NCBI RefSeq assembly: GCF_026914265.1
Contig: NC_069135.1
Span: 18,034,406 to 18,098,405 of the forward strand
Source of the DNA: Mya arenaria
Lineage: Eukaryota; Mollusca; Bivalvia; Myida; Myidae
Direction of reading: 5' to 3'
Length of the DNA stretch: 64,000 nucleotides
Shown here: piece after piece, positions 25,991 to 38,040 of the stretch
Position numbering within the stretch: the first letter of the stretch is position 1
Layout: every line of letters starts with the position of its first letter
Notes under the pieces: generated by a model
What the model was told of the DNA's origin: nothing
The model's database searches: none
What the model saw: only the letters and a program-made list of their open reading frames with translations
Program-made: the position numbers and the translations under genes

Positions 25991-27811
25991 ATACAGTGAG
26001 TTAGGAAGTGATATGGTAAAATAAATAAACATCGCTGACATGAGTGCATGAACCTACACTCCTGTTGTATATTTAGAAAAATAAGTGTTGTTCAAAATTT
26101 TAAAACTGGAGCTGAAATATGCTACTTCATGTTCAGTTAACTTTCAGATATGAAAAATGTTTCTGTGTCAGGTACATTGCATATATTTTTTACAAGTGTC
26201 TTGCTTTTCTAAAGGAATCATCAATTGTGTTATGTATGATACCACCAATCAATAGTTTGGTTGTTTCAATGAATTAGACCATTATTTTGCATGTCGGCCT
26301 TTACATTTGCATATATTATTTATACTTTCACTGTGCTAAATCTTATTTTCACATTGTATTTGATATTGATCAGACATTGGCTTGATATCATATGCATTGA
26401 TGTTGTTTTTTCTTATTATATTAAATGATCATGTATGGCAATAATGATGTGTTGATCTGAATTCGTAAATGTTAAGAGACAATGAATTGTAATAAAAATA
26501 TAAAAATAGCTCTTCAATTCTTTGAGTATTGGATGATGCACTGTAGTATTCAATAAAAGAATATGAAGTATTTTGCAGTCGGTCTTCCGCTGAAATGTGT
26601 CAATTGCCACAGTGACAGCAAAAAGCATACATTTGCCACTGTGTTCCAATATCCTTCAGCCCACATCTATAGTGCATGCCAAGGCCAAAAGAATGAGCCA
26701 TAATACCTACTAAATTGATTTTATGAGTCGTATAGAAGTCACATTGTTCGTGCTTTAGTCCGTAAGTTTGTTACACCACTGCGTTTCCTTTGTAACTTCA
26801 CAGAATTGTAAAGCAACCATATCGAATAAAACGTTCCATATTTCGTTGCAAAGCCAAAATATTAACACTTAGACGTCGATTGGATATTATTACAAAAAGT
26901 CCAAATCTGCGATTTGACACGTTCCTGAGCCAGCTCTTGTTTGTTTGTTTTTTATAAAATTATTGACCGAACGAAAACTATGGGAGAACAGTCAAGATAT
27001 AACCATTAAAAAAACATGCTAGGCTGATAAGGTTACTGTAACGGTTAAATTAAAGCCAGGGTAAACGTTCAATGATGAAAAATGAGCGCCGCTGATCAAA
27101 CGCCAAATGACTGTCTGTTGTTGCTGATGTTGTTGTTGTTGATGTTATTATTGTTGTTGTTGATGTTGTTTTTTTGTGTGTTTTTTGTTGTTGTTGTTTT
27201 TAGTGTATTTTTCAATAAAAATGGGCATTTGTCAATAATTATTAAAAGTCTATGGGAAATGATATACATGTGCATATTGTCTCTGGTAATATGTGTACCA
27301 AGTTCAAATTGAATATTTGGAACATTTTTAATGATGTCAAAGTCATGCCGATACCGTTCCAACGATACCGACGGCGACTACAAGGCTATGGCAATATTGC
27401 GACTTTATTCTTCGGAAGACAGGTCCGCTGTATGAACAGAAGTATAACAAAAAAGTAAATGTATTATTTGATGCCAATGAGTTACCATGTAAAACATTTT
27501 AAAGTGCATACTTATGAACATATCCAATATACCTAATACGCAAATCTGCGCTGGATTTATCATTATTTAATGTGAAACTGAACAGATTGTTTGTCTGAAA
27601 TAATTCATGATTACAAAAGTTACAAAAGTAATCCCCTTGTAATTGAATTTCAAGTAGTAAAAACCTAGCCCAAAGCATTCAGTTGTGTTCTGCACATGGT
27701 ATTCCCCCATGGAAATGTTTGGAAAGTATTGTATGCCACATTCAGTTACATGGCAAAAGTGCTTCATAGGAACAGGATCAGAGCTTTATATATGTCCAAG
27801 GTGAGGAAAAT
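25991..27811. other. Spacer with GTT-rich tract
   Basis: Collinear with 7790-8160 up to about 26345, then without a match in unit 1. A GTT/GAT-rich simple repeat lies at about 27117-27205. At about 27281-27330 there is a scrap of a dispersed repeat (ATGTGTACCAAGTTC) also seen at 49120 and 60245. No gene recognised. Confidence 0.5.
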
Positions 27812-28139
27812 GTGCAGCCAGATCGGGGCTCGAACCCGTTATCAGGGCGAGTGTTCTACCGACTGAGCTACCGGACCACAAGTTTACACACCTTCTCACC
27901 ACATGTGTATGTATCGGTACCGTGACATACTTCCCCTCATACTGAGAAATCGTCCTTGAATTTGACGAACACCAGTGCTAAGGAATATACAAAATTAACA
28001 CCGAGCGCGGTATGCTGCCAAACAGTGTGCTACCACAGTTCCTCGTTGGGCGCCAAATGTAACAGGGTGAGCTACCGACTAGGCTACCGGACCGCTTACA
28101 CACTTCCTCGCCACATGTGTAGGTATCGGTACCGTGACA
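27812..28139 (-). mobile_element. Miniature LTR-like relic with tRNA-like part
   Basis: On the minus strand a short repeat, 28139-28058, begins TGTCACGG and ends TGTTACA. It is followed at once by TTTGGCGCCCAACG, which resembles an LTR-retrotransposon primer-binding site. About 120 bp later a purine-rich GAGGGGAAG precedes a second copy of the repeat starting at 27927. The second copy continues into a tRNA-like stretch (TAGCTCAGTCGGTAGAAC, CTGATAACG, GGTTCGAGCCCC). The layout suggests a TRIM-type element, a non-coding miniature of LTR retrotransposons. A composite tRNA-derived SINE is the alternative. No protein is encoded; it is a fossil, moderately old judging by divergence between its repeats. 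Confidence 0.55.
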
Positions 28140-28144
28140 TATAA

Positions 28145-28640
28145 ATAGTTCCGAGAAGTTAACACGTTTTGTGTAAACTTGTTATGTGTTAACCCGATTA
28201 TCATACGAATGATCTAGTACTGTCAAATCATCAAATCATTTAACGGTGCAATGCGCATCAAATATACGATATAAAATATAATACAATAGTTAACCATTCA
28301 TGATCGATACTGCCACCTGTAACCCCTGTGATCAAATTGAACAATTGTATCTCCGGGGACAAACCTTAAAGTGAAACAATATACGAATACCATACTGCAC
28401 ATGCTTAAGGGTGACATACTCTAAAAACATAGCCACAAAACATCTCAGAACAACCAGGACAAAAACAACCTCGCGCCAAACCTTTAAAAAAAATGATAAA
28501 AAAACAACAACAGGTTAAATATTTATAAGTGATACCTAGTGTTTCAAATGCAAGTCACCTTCATAATGTATATTTTTCTACACTTCACTGCTCTTAAGAT
28601 ATACTTTAGAGTTAGACTAGGTGCGAGGATACCAAGGGTT
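28145..28640. repeat. Tract duplicated at 51.9-52.6 kb
   Basis: About 28260-28640 aligns by eye with about 51900-52620; shared steps include GACATACTCTAAA, CGCCAAACCTTTA and AGAGTTAGA. The other copy has a 372-bp MITE inserted. This extends the homology of unit 3 beyond its USP gene. Confidence 0.55.
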
Positions 28641-29860
28641 AAACGAAGGAACAAAAGTTCTTCTGTGGCTCATCAAACACGTACAAATCAATAAAGTCTG
28701 GATAAAATAGATTCGTGAAAACAAAAAAGCTTTCTTTATGAAATGATTGCATATGGATTCGTGTGGGATTTGCATATGGAGATGTTGTGACACAATCGAA
28801 ACATCAATAACTGTATTCAATGTATACATTTGTGTACTTAACGTATAGATTTAAGCTTGGCACTGATTAACGTAAACGACATAATTTCACCCACCTCTGT
28901 TTACATTGATAATGGAATTTACATAAAATGTTCACGGATTCATTAAACAAATGTATTGCAAATAACCCTCGGTATCAAAATATCAATATGTACTGGTAGA
29001 CATTGTTTACGTTTTTGATGAAATACACTTTTTATATCGAGAGAAACAGACATCGAATTATTTATGCTTTTTTATCAGTAATTCTCATTAGCACGCCGAT
29101 TGAAATTCTAGTTTGTTCGGCGTAATCGGCGTAATTACTGATTGAACATCTTAAAATCCCAAACTAGTGAAAGAAGTAGAATGAGACACAAGAAGAAGAC
29201 ACCGGGTGCAAAAGCCATGTTCTTTGCAAAGAGACGTCTTTGTTCTTGAACGTTGCCAGCACTGATAAAAAGATCATAGTGTGTGCACATTTAACACTCT
29301 ACTACAAACAAAGTATATAAACCTATCAGTCAAAAGTGTCTTGAGCCACAAATAGTATTTAGTTAAAAAAGGATGTTTTTTGCTTATCGAAGGCATATCA
29401 ATACAACACCTAAAAACGCAATGTGTGGGATCAAAACCACTCTTCATGTATTTGAATTTATTACTCCACTCTTTAAAAAAGGGGTATCTCATATTATAAA
29501 TAGGTATTTCAAGTTTCTATTATCCAATCGTTTTGTTTTTATTTGAATTATAAACAACAATGGAAATTAGTTTGATTGGAAACAATATCTGGTAACAACT
29601 AAATTAGTGAAACGTGAACGTGAAAAGTGTTTTAAGCTACATTCAGGGTTTTTTAATGTCAAAATATTTATGCGAAAAGCTACAGAAGTTTTACCGAGTC
29701 GTGGGGAATATTTAGCCGTTATTGATTTTACCGGATTGTTTTTTATTTGGACACATTTATCCCCATTTGATTATGCAATATTTTGACCCATGATTCGTCA
29801 TTTACTCTTTTTTATCTCAATTACTTTTCACAGCAAATACAAATCAAAACGTACATGTCC
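28641..29860. other. Spacer, no gene seen
   Basis: AT-rich DNA with only short frames. The part to about 28700 may continue the match to the 52.6 kb region. Confidence 0.4.
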
Positions 29861-31860
29861 ATCTCTAAATGCATACAAACAATAATATGCTCTTGCTATC
29901 AGTATGGTTAAGCACATACATACGCACAAGCATATACTCGCACGCACACGCGCACACGAACACACTGGTAGACTTGATCGCACATACCCACGCACATACA
30001 CACACATACACACACCCCCACACACACCACACATAATTGGTTTAAGAACATTTGCACAACTTGAGTGCCACGTCACTATTTTCAAAAACTTTAAACTGAT
30101 TTTCAAAGAGACTTTCCATAAGGTGCATGTACTATTGGTTACATTTTACCAGCTGTATCGATGTAAATAGTTGACGAACTGTACATTCACTATCAACTCC
30201 CTCACCTTTGGCAATTAGAGATAAACCTTTCATCAAATGTTTTACGCCATAGATTGTCAAAAAAACACCAAACTCTTAACCAATAACTCTCGTATGCTGG
30301 GATCATTTTAGAATATTGTCATTCGAACTTTATTAAAAAGATAACATGGAATTGTATACTGACCACATAACTATCTCGTCAACTCTTTTGTTTCTCCAGC
30401 GTCATAGTCCTATTCCCATTTTACCGAACTGAAGAAAGCCGCTATTCATCAAGACAAATCATAACATAATATATAACGAGCGCAGGAAAGCTGCAGACAG
30501 TGAAAAGCTCGCAGCATTTTCTGGAGATGGCTTAAATAATCTTTAAATGTGTTCGCATTAGTTTGACTCACTAGCTCCGCCCTGTGTGTAGTCACGTGGT
30601 ATTATGGCGCCAAAGTTAAACCGACCTTCCACACTTTCTTTGTCGATGAATTGTGACTTTATAGCCTAACAATTATGGGACACGGTTTTAAAACAACATA
30701 CCCTAATGAAAGTCTGAAGACATATAAAGGCAGCTTAATTTAACAATGCATTCAAAGAACAATCAATTATATAAAACTTCAGCATCACAGCTACTATGCC
30801 TGTTCAAGAGTTGTGCGCACTTCTACTAAGATGTATAAAATACCGGTAAAGTTGTGCATATACAAGTACTTATATATTGTTAAAATGTAGCAGATATAGA
30901 TTCTGATTATGTTAGGTTTGCATTGTAATATATATTCGTTGCAGCAGTTGGGTTTGCAAAGTAGAGTTTTGTAAGAGTTAAAGCTTTAATGATAAGATTG
31001 CCGTACATACAAATCTTTAATTGAATGTTAAATAGTTATCTAGTTTAATGGTGAGCTGAGCAGAGAGGATCCAGATGAATTTCGGTTCAACCGTATACTG
31101 TTATTTGTAGACAAATAGCCATACAACAACAGCAACAACTTATAACAGGAAATCGTTTTATTGAATAAACACATTTACACATAGTAAAGGTACCTACATG
31201 TGTATATAGTATAATAACACTTATACTTACACTAATACTAAGACTTATACTAATATAATACTTCTATATAATATTAACACTTCTTGTATAACTAATCTAT
31301 GGCATCAAGTTTTGTATGTAATTGTGCGGCATGCTGGTCACTGTCATCAGTCATTGCATGCCATCTAAGTAGCAATGCAATACTCGTATAAATAGTTTGC
31401 ATTTATTAAATATAACAAATACATACCATGCACACATGGCGATCCGGAAGTTGTAGAAAACGAATACGAGACATCTGCAATTTAGCCGCAGCACTCTGGG
31501 CTTCTCGTTAGAAATTTTAGATGTTTTTACTTGTAATAGCTCGTTCCGAAACAGCCTCATACTTTTTCTAATACTACTTTGGCATGCTTCCGAAATATTG
31601 CATAATTATCAAAACTTTCAATGCAAAACAATCAAACGCACATTTTGTTTGCATAACAAAATCAATAGCATTCTTGATAAAGGACAGTCGTTATGCTCCG
31701 TCATGATACTGAGGTAATATGTCATTTTCAGATCAACGTCCATTAAACGCTAAGAAAGTTCACCATTTTCTTTAAACCTTTATTTCCGTGGCAATTGGCA
31801 TCACGGATCATCGAAATAAAAAGTATGTGAAACGCAACATGAGTCCAGATTATGATGATT
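29861..31860. other. Spacer downstream of receptor copy 2, with CA microsatellite
   Basis: Collinear with unit 1 (10970-11990 and 12400-12540). An interrupted (CA)n microsatellite lies at about 29915-30030. No exon recognised. Confidence 0.55.
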
Positions 31861-33790
31861 TTATTACTATTGCTTACGATTTGTGTAATTGCGGCATTGA
31901 ACCGAAAATCCTTTACGCCAAAGTAAAAATAAAAATGAAAAAATACTAGAATTATAGAAAGAAATATATTTAAAAAGCTAAAATTACATTGTCAAAGTTT
32001 TGACACATCGCATTTTAATGTGCGTGTTTTCATGTCGGAAATGTGTTGGATTTACCAATCGTGGCCTGCTGGTGCACGTTCAGCCGTGTTTGGATTTTGT
32101 TCGTTATAAATATAAACAATATAGTAGTCTTAATGCTTGTATGTGTACGAAAGTGTACTTGATCTCAATAATATGCATTGCTGGTGATGTAGTACGATTC
32201 ACCAACAGCTGTCGTCTTGGCAGTGTTGCTTAGAAACAAATTGAGATTAATGAACAGATATCACGAAGCGCGCTTGATTTTAATAACGAAGAGTTTTTGT
32301 ACGCTCGTACAATCATTTTGAAAGCAGCCGAGGAAGTTCTCATACGGATTGGGGAATGAGAATTGTTGTTCCAAACACCATCGCCTTGATATAAACATAC
32401 TATTGATATATATCCCCTTACGTTTTATATTTTCATTTTGGAGAGTTCAGAGATTTTATTGAATCAACCTTTGTTATATTCATGATACATTATTATTTTG
32501 TTAAAGTAATTTTTGAAAGTGATACTCGTATTTAAAATTTAACTACTTATTAAATAATGCTTAAATGGAAAATATATATTAATGATAACAAGATTGATAC
32601 AGTGTATTTCATAGCTAAAAACGCACAAATATAAAATGGTGGTCCTCAAAGATTAACAGTGATTAACCATCGTCGCATAAGGTAGATATACTGTGGTTTC
32701 TTCACCTTTCATGTAAATTAAACACGGCATTCTTCGTAAGAACCATTGTTTTAAATAAGTATTCATCCTTTCCGGTAAATTAATACAATTGATTTTTCTG
32801 TGGTACATTTTAATTGGCAGTAAGAGTGCATTAAGTTGAAATAAAAAACATAACCTTAAATAGTTCCGAGGAATCGCGACCAGATCTAAAACGATCAAAG
32901 CACATCTAATATATTTGTAAGTCTCTATTCACATTCATCAAATGTGTATGCTATTGACATCATGTTTTCTGTTTCTTTGATGGACACAAAAGAGAGCAAT
33001 ATGAAAGTACATAAGAATCGAGATTTCAAGATTTAACGAATGCCACGAATTCACAATCCTTCTTCACGAATTCACTACTCTACTATTAAAATTCACAAAT
33101 TCATAATTTCAACTAAAATCATAAAAGGAAATATAAAGACGGGTGTTATACAATAAATTTACGCATGCGGCGGAATTTAGTGCAAAACATAAACTAGTTG
33201 AATACTTGCATCATTTTCAAACTGTTCTAAAATGCCTTCCTTGTGAACAAAGAACAACAATTGTACGAGCCCTGGTTTAGGTTCAAGGTTACAATATAAA
33301 ACCAATATTTATATATCTGTGTTAGCATTACAAGAATTTTCAAAAGCACAAAGTAAAGCAAATTACACTGCCTTTTTGACAGGCATACATCAAAAGCACA
33401 ATTTGTGCAGATTTATAATATGATCACTATTTTATAAGTCCATACTTCTAACGTATGACAATACCTGTTCGAAAACTATTCTTTGGATCGTTCTTTCCTC
33501 AAATATATGAGGAAAAATCAACATTTAAAACTCAATACAGTTCTATAAAAAATCACTAAAAGTGTTTGTATAAATGGTTGATAGTTGTAAGTTAAATGAC
33601 GGCGACTGCGGGTCCGTTCAGCCGGTCATATATTATCGGAATGCGTCAAGGGCGCGAGCCCCCGACCGATCCTGGTTGTTCTTAGCTCTGACTCTGTGTT
33701 GCATCCATGTTCTATCTACCATGTTTCTAAGTATCGATCAGTAGCTCCGGCTGACGACGCAATTTTATTTTACAATTTAACGTCATACAA
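31861..33790. other. About 1.9 kb present only in unit 2
   Basis: Homology to unit 1 stops near 31860 and resumes near 33800; in unit 1 the two flanks are adjacent at about 12540. The intervening DNA is AT-rich, except for a GC-richer stretch at about 33600-33760 containing GGGGGCTCGCGCCC on the minus strand, perhaps a SINE piece. No transposase or terminal repeat was found. Confidence 0.45.
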
Positions 33791-34690
33791 TATACAAGTT
33801 CCGATTTAAAAAGATTAACAACAGTTAGTTAGCACAGTTGTTTATTTACAGAGAGTATATTGGTATTGCTACAAAGACAGACAAATATTTATATGAAAAA
33901 CGTCAGAAACAAGTACAGTAGTCGAAAGTTTAATCATAAACCCCGTTTAATGGGACAGGGTTAACGCCAAACACTTGGAACATAAAAACAAACAATCACA
34001 AAACAGAAGCCTTAGTTGAACAACTGATGTTACACATAGACTGTTCCAAAAGCAATTATAATTTTCAAGTAAGAAGTATAGTGTTATAAGCAAATATTCA
34101 TCTTTGTCATACATTCTTAATTTTCACAAGTGAAATAATAATAAATAACAATCCGTAACAATACAGTCTTGATATTTGATAACAAAGGAGACACTTCCAG
34201 CTTAAAGCTAGCGACATTCAGTCTCAAAGCATACAGGTAGCACCTTAAAGGACTTTGGCTTGCTGTTATGCAATTATGCAAAATTGAAGCATGCAATCAC
34301 TTAAGCAGATAACACTCGGAGATGCTAATGTCAATATACACAATAAAATTTTAACTAAAACAAATATGTTAATTTTAGCTTGGCATAAGTAATTAACAAT
34401 ACAATTGCAAATATATATATCGATATAAATTTAAAGGTCAAGTCAAATCCAAGCTTAACAACATGTTATAAAATTTAAGAATACAATTAACAGTCACTTT
34501 TCCATAAATGTAGGACATAATATGTGCCCATTCCTCATTAATTGTGGTCGCTAAATTTCAATCACAAAACATCTTTGCTGGTAACTGAAAGTTGTGTAGG
34601 GTCCAGAGGGATATACACAGTTAACTGTTTCTATGACAATCAAAGCTCAAGCACCCCTTCAACTATTAGATTTTTGACGAGCACTCACAC
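33791..34690. other. Spacer shared with unit 1
   Basis: Aligns with 12540-13790, directly downstream of the receptor stop codon, so it probably contains the 3' UTR. No other feature seen. Confidence 0.5.
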
Positions 34691-37385
34691 TTATATAACG
34701 GTTTTAGGCTCTGTTGGCCACTCGTGTACTACGGTCAAATATTCCCCGTTCATAGTTGAAACCGTAGAAGTATTTAAATCATCTTGCTCTTCATTCTTGC
34801 TCAATCGTTGATAAGTTGTCATTGAGTCGTCAAAACCGACATTGACAGAAACGCCCTCATCAAGAGGTACCGTCATGTATATTGAAACCGGGGTGATGTC
34901 CACAGGCTTCGTTGTGTCGTTGTTTTCTATAGACGTGTTTGTGAACATGTTCTCTGAAAATGTTAAACTTATAATCATAAGCAATATTGCATTGCATTAT
35001 TTGAAGTGGTAAAATTATGCCAGTGTTGGATGTGTGATGACCCTCATTGTAATGGTATCATATGAGAGAGGTTAAATGTAAACAAGTATAAACGTTCTTG
35101 AAACATTGCAGGTCCTTTAAACGATCTTAAGGTGGGAAATGAAATGGAAATAACTCATAATAATAATAATAATAATCTTGAATGTTTTGCGGGCATGTAT
35201 TTAACATGTTAGTTATCAACAGGCCTTACTAGTTCAACTGTTACTAACAATGTATAGGGTCACCAGACATCGAAAGTTTAATATTATGGTTAATTGAACT
35301 TTCAGCTGTCAGGCACATTTTTAGTCGTATTTCGTATTGTGTTTTATAATTAACTATGTTTTTTAAGGTGGTCATTGTAGACATGTTTCTTTATTTAGTT
35401 TATGCACCATGAAAGTAGTGGACATATGAGAATTCAGTACTATTCGAATTTCCGCATCTATATTTGTATTTTATATGATAGTTATATTCCAAAACACGCC
35501 TTGTCGCTGACTGTATATTGTAGAACGTATTACTTACAATTTTAATTCGAGTATCTTTAACGTTCATTTATTTACAAAAGTTAGATTGTTTGTTGAGTGT
35601 CGAGTGTACGATCGATAGTATTTACTGACCAATAATCCATGTAAGTACCAACTGAGTTTTCGAGGATTACATTCTGAAGTCATTGACCATATAACCTTTG
35701 GTCCACAAATAAAAATGATAGTGTAAAAAGGGTTCTACGGAAAATGGAATGCCTCATTCAGGCTGCGACATCACTTCACTATCTTCAGGGAAAATGTTAC
35801 AAGTATACAATATCATATTGGTATACGAGTATTGAAAAACTTCATAAAGGACTAACTTAAAACTGAGCCAGGGCATATGCTTGTATAATATATAAAATAT
35901 AAGACAGACCTTCGTTGATTTCTGCATAAGCGTCACTATTTATACTACCAACGAAATCAACGTCCGTAGAAAGTCTTCTTCTTCTTCTTCTTCCGTACAA
36001 TGACGAATTATTCCTGTATTGTAAGAGGAGAATATAGAGATAAGAAGGATCGTTGTGCTCTGAGCATGAATGCAATATAAAATACAAATATTTCCTAATC
36101 AAAACAAAGATTACACCAATTAAATAAAACACATCAAATAAATTTCATACTGATTCCTCCTTTTCTTTATACAGTTGGATACCAACGGCGTCACAATGCC
36201 CATTGCTAAAATGGCACAGGCTATGGGTACTCCAGCAATTAGGAGATAAGTCATCGCGTCCGTACTTCCATTATGAGAGGCAGTGTCTTGTAAACCGTCT
36301 GAAAAAAAATAAGATTTACCCTTTTATTATGGAAATAAGAACTTTATTTCTACAACTGTGAAAAACTAAGATGTTAATAATGCATTCCGTTATTATAATT
36401 TGAAATTAATACAAATACCAATGCCAAAAATCGTACCAACAAAACACTTTCCTGACTTTTGCTCACAAATGTTGATCGAACATCCTAGGCACGGCTGTGA
36501 ACAATTAGGACCAAAAAACCCATCGTCACACCCATGCAGACAATATCCACTTTGACGCTCACAAATGTTGTCACTTCCGTTACAAGAAGATTGGCACGAG
36601 ATGTTACAAAATGCTCCATAAAACGAATGCTCGCATTGGTCAAAACAAGAACCGTCTTTGGTCATACACAAACCTGTCCCATTAATCTTTTTACAGTTTT
36701 TATTACAGTTTGTCAAACAAATGCCTTCCTCAAATCCAGGTTTCATACAGTCTTGTGCTTCACAAATGCCATCGGTTTGCCTACATGAATGACAACCTTT
36801 TTCACAAGATTTGTTGCAATTGCTAGACCAATGCCCTACAACGCACCCAAGTGTACATGACCCGGTAACAGGGTCACATTCCCCTTCTATGCACGAATTG
36901 GGGCAATCAGCACACCACCATGATTCCTCGAGGTCGGGGAACATCCCTGTCCTACATCGATCACACATCCCGTACGAATCTCTCAAAATGCCCTCTGTAC
37001 CAAGCGGCAAACACCGTTTGCAGTTCGGCTCAGACGTTATGCACAACTTATCACACCGTATCCCAAAAAATCCATCCTTGCATCCAACACGACACTCGCC
37101 TTCAGAGGTGCAATAATCTCTTTTACAATTAACGCTACATCTACAACACGTTCCATTGGCAGGATAGTATCGCCGATCTGAGCAATATGAACAACCAGAG
37201 TTACTGCATCTTTTCTTAGAACATTCACAATTACTGTCGGGGCTTCCAATGCCGTATTTGCAAGTAATGCACGTTCCATTTTGATCCCTGTTACACAGCG
37301 CATTTACATCCACGTAACTTTGTTTAAGATTGCTGCTTGTAACAGTCAAAGGTATACTAAAAACATATACAACGTAAAACAACAT
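34691..37385 (-). CDS. EGF-repeat scavenger-type receptor, copy 2 (intact)
   Basis: Type I membrane receptor of 487 residues, similar in architecture to MEGF10/Draper/SCARF proteins. Exons: 36437-37385, 36151-36298, 35910-36013, 34691-34953; all GT-AG, 1464 coding nt. Exon 1 encodes a signal peptide (MLFYVVYVFSIPLTVTSS) and about seven EGF/laminin-type repeats with CxxGxxGxxC spacing, plus several N-glycosylation sites. Exon 2 gives the membrane segment (about residues 333-356) and stop-transfer KKRRN. Exon 3 has six Arg encoded by an (AGA)n tract, then DAYAEI. Exon 4 has SIYMTV (ITIM-like, residues 424-429), TYQRL and GEYLTVV and ends TVI, a possible class I PDZ ligand. Recognition or clearance of particles is the usual role of such receptors; the ligand is unknown. 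It sits upstream of the USP copy B unit, on the same strand. Confidence 0.9.
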
Positions 37386-38040
37386 TTCTCTATAATGCGC
37401 TCTGACTTATCGCTTTTTTATGAATGAACCATTTAATTTCCTTAAACTAGAAACTGAACAGAAATTGTAAGTAGGGTTTAGCCATTGAGAACGATTCAAT
37501 AAGAAACTCTGAATGATAGGGAAAATAATTGCAATTGTTTTACCAGGCCTTATTTCCGGTCAGGCATTGCCATCAAAATGGTCTTTACAATGTACGGAGT
37601 ATTGATCCGCCGGCATCTTATTTTAACGTAAACCTTTTGTTTAATTGCAAAGGTTTTTACTCACTTACACACACTAATCATCGTTTCCCACAGCACGCAT
37701 CAATTGTCTAACGCTTGAATTAATGCAAATTTGAACATACAAAATGTAGTTGACATAATAATTTTATTATTTTATTATTTTCTTATTGAGGCGTGTAGGT
37801 CAATAATGTTACATGAATGTTTTTTATGATATTTTAAGAACTTGAGAATTTATCAAAATTAATTTAGAATGTGCAACAAATTAAGATTTTTTCCATTCAT
37901 AGAAGTTTTAGATTAAACAAGATTCTTATAGATTTTGAGACATTCTTTTGAGAATTTTCGTAGTTTGTCTCGGATTTTTTATTTGGTATTTTAGGGAAAA
38001 CTTCTCTGATCATTGTCTTTTATCATTGGTCTTTGGTAGC
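37386..38040. other. 5' flank of receptor copy 2
   Basis: Likely promoter region; about 37550-37700 aligns with 16335-16440. Homology with unit 1 fades before the LINE. No motif assigned. Confidence 0.4.

Noticed and set aside
27812-27885. A tRNA-Ile-like gene
   Set aside because: It lacks a full anticodon arm/variable region and a paired acceptor stem, and sits within a repeat; treated as part of a mobile-element relic.
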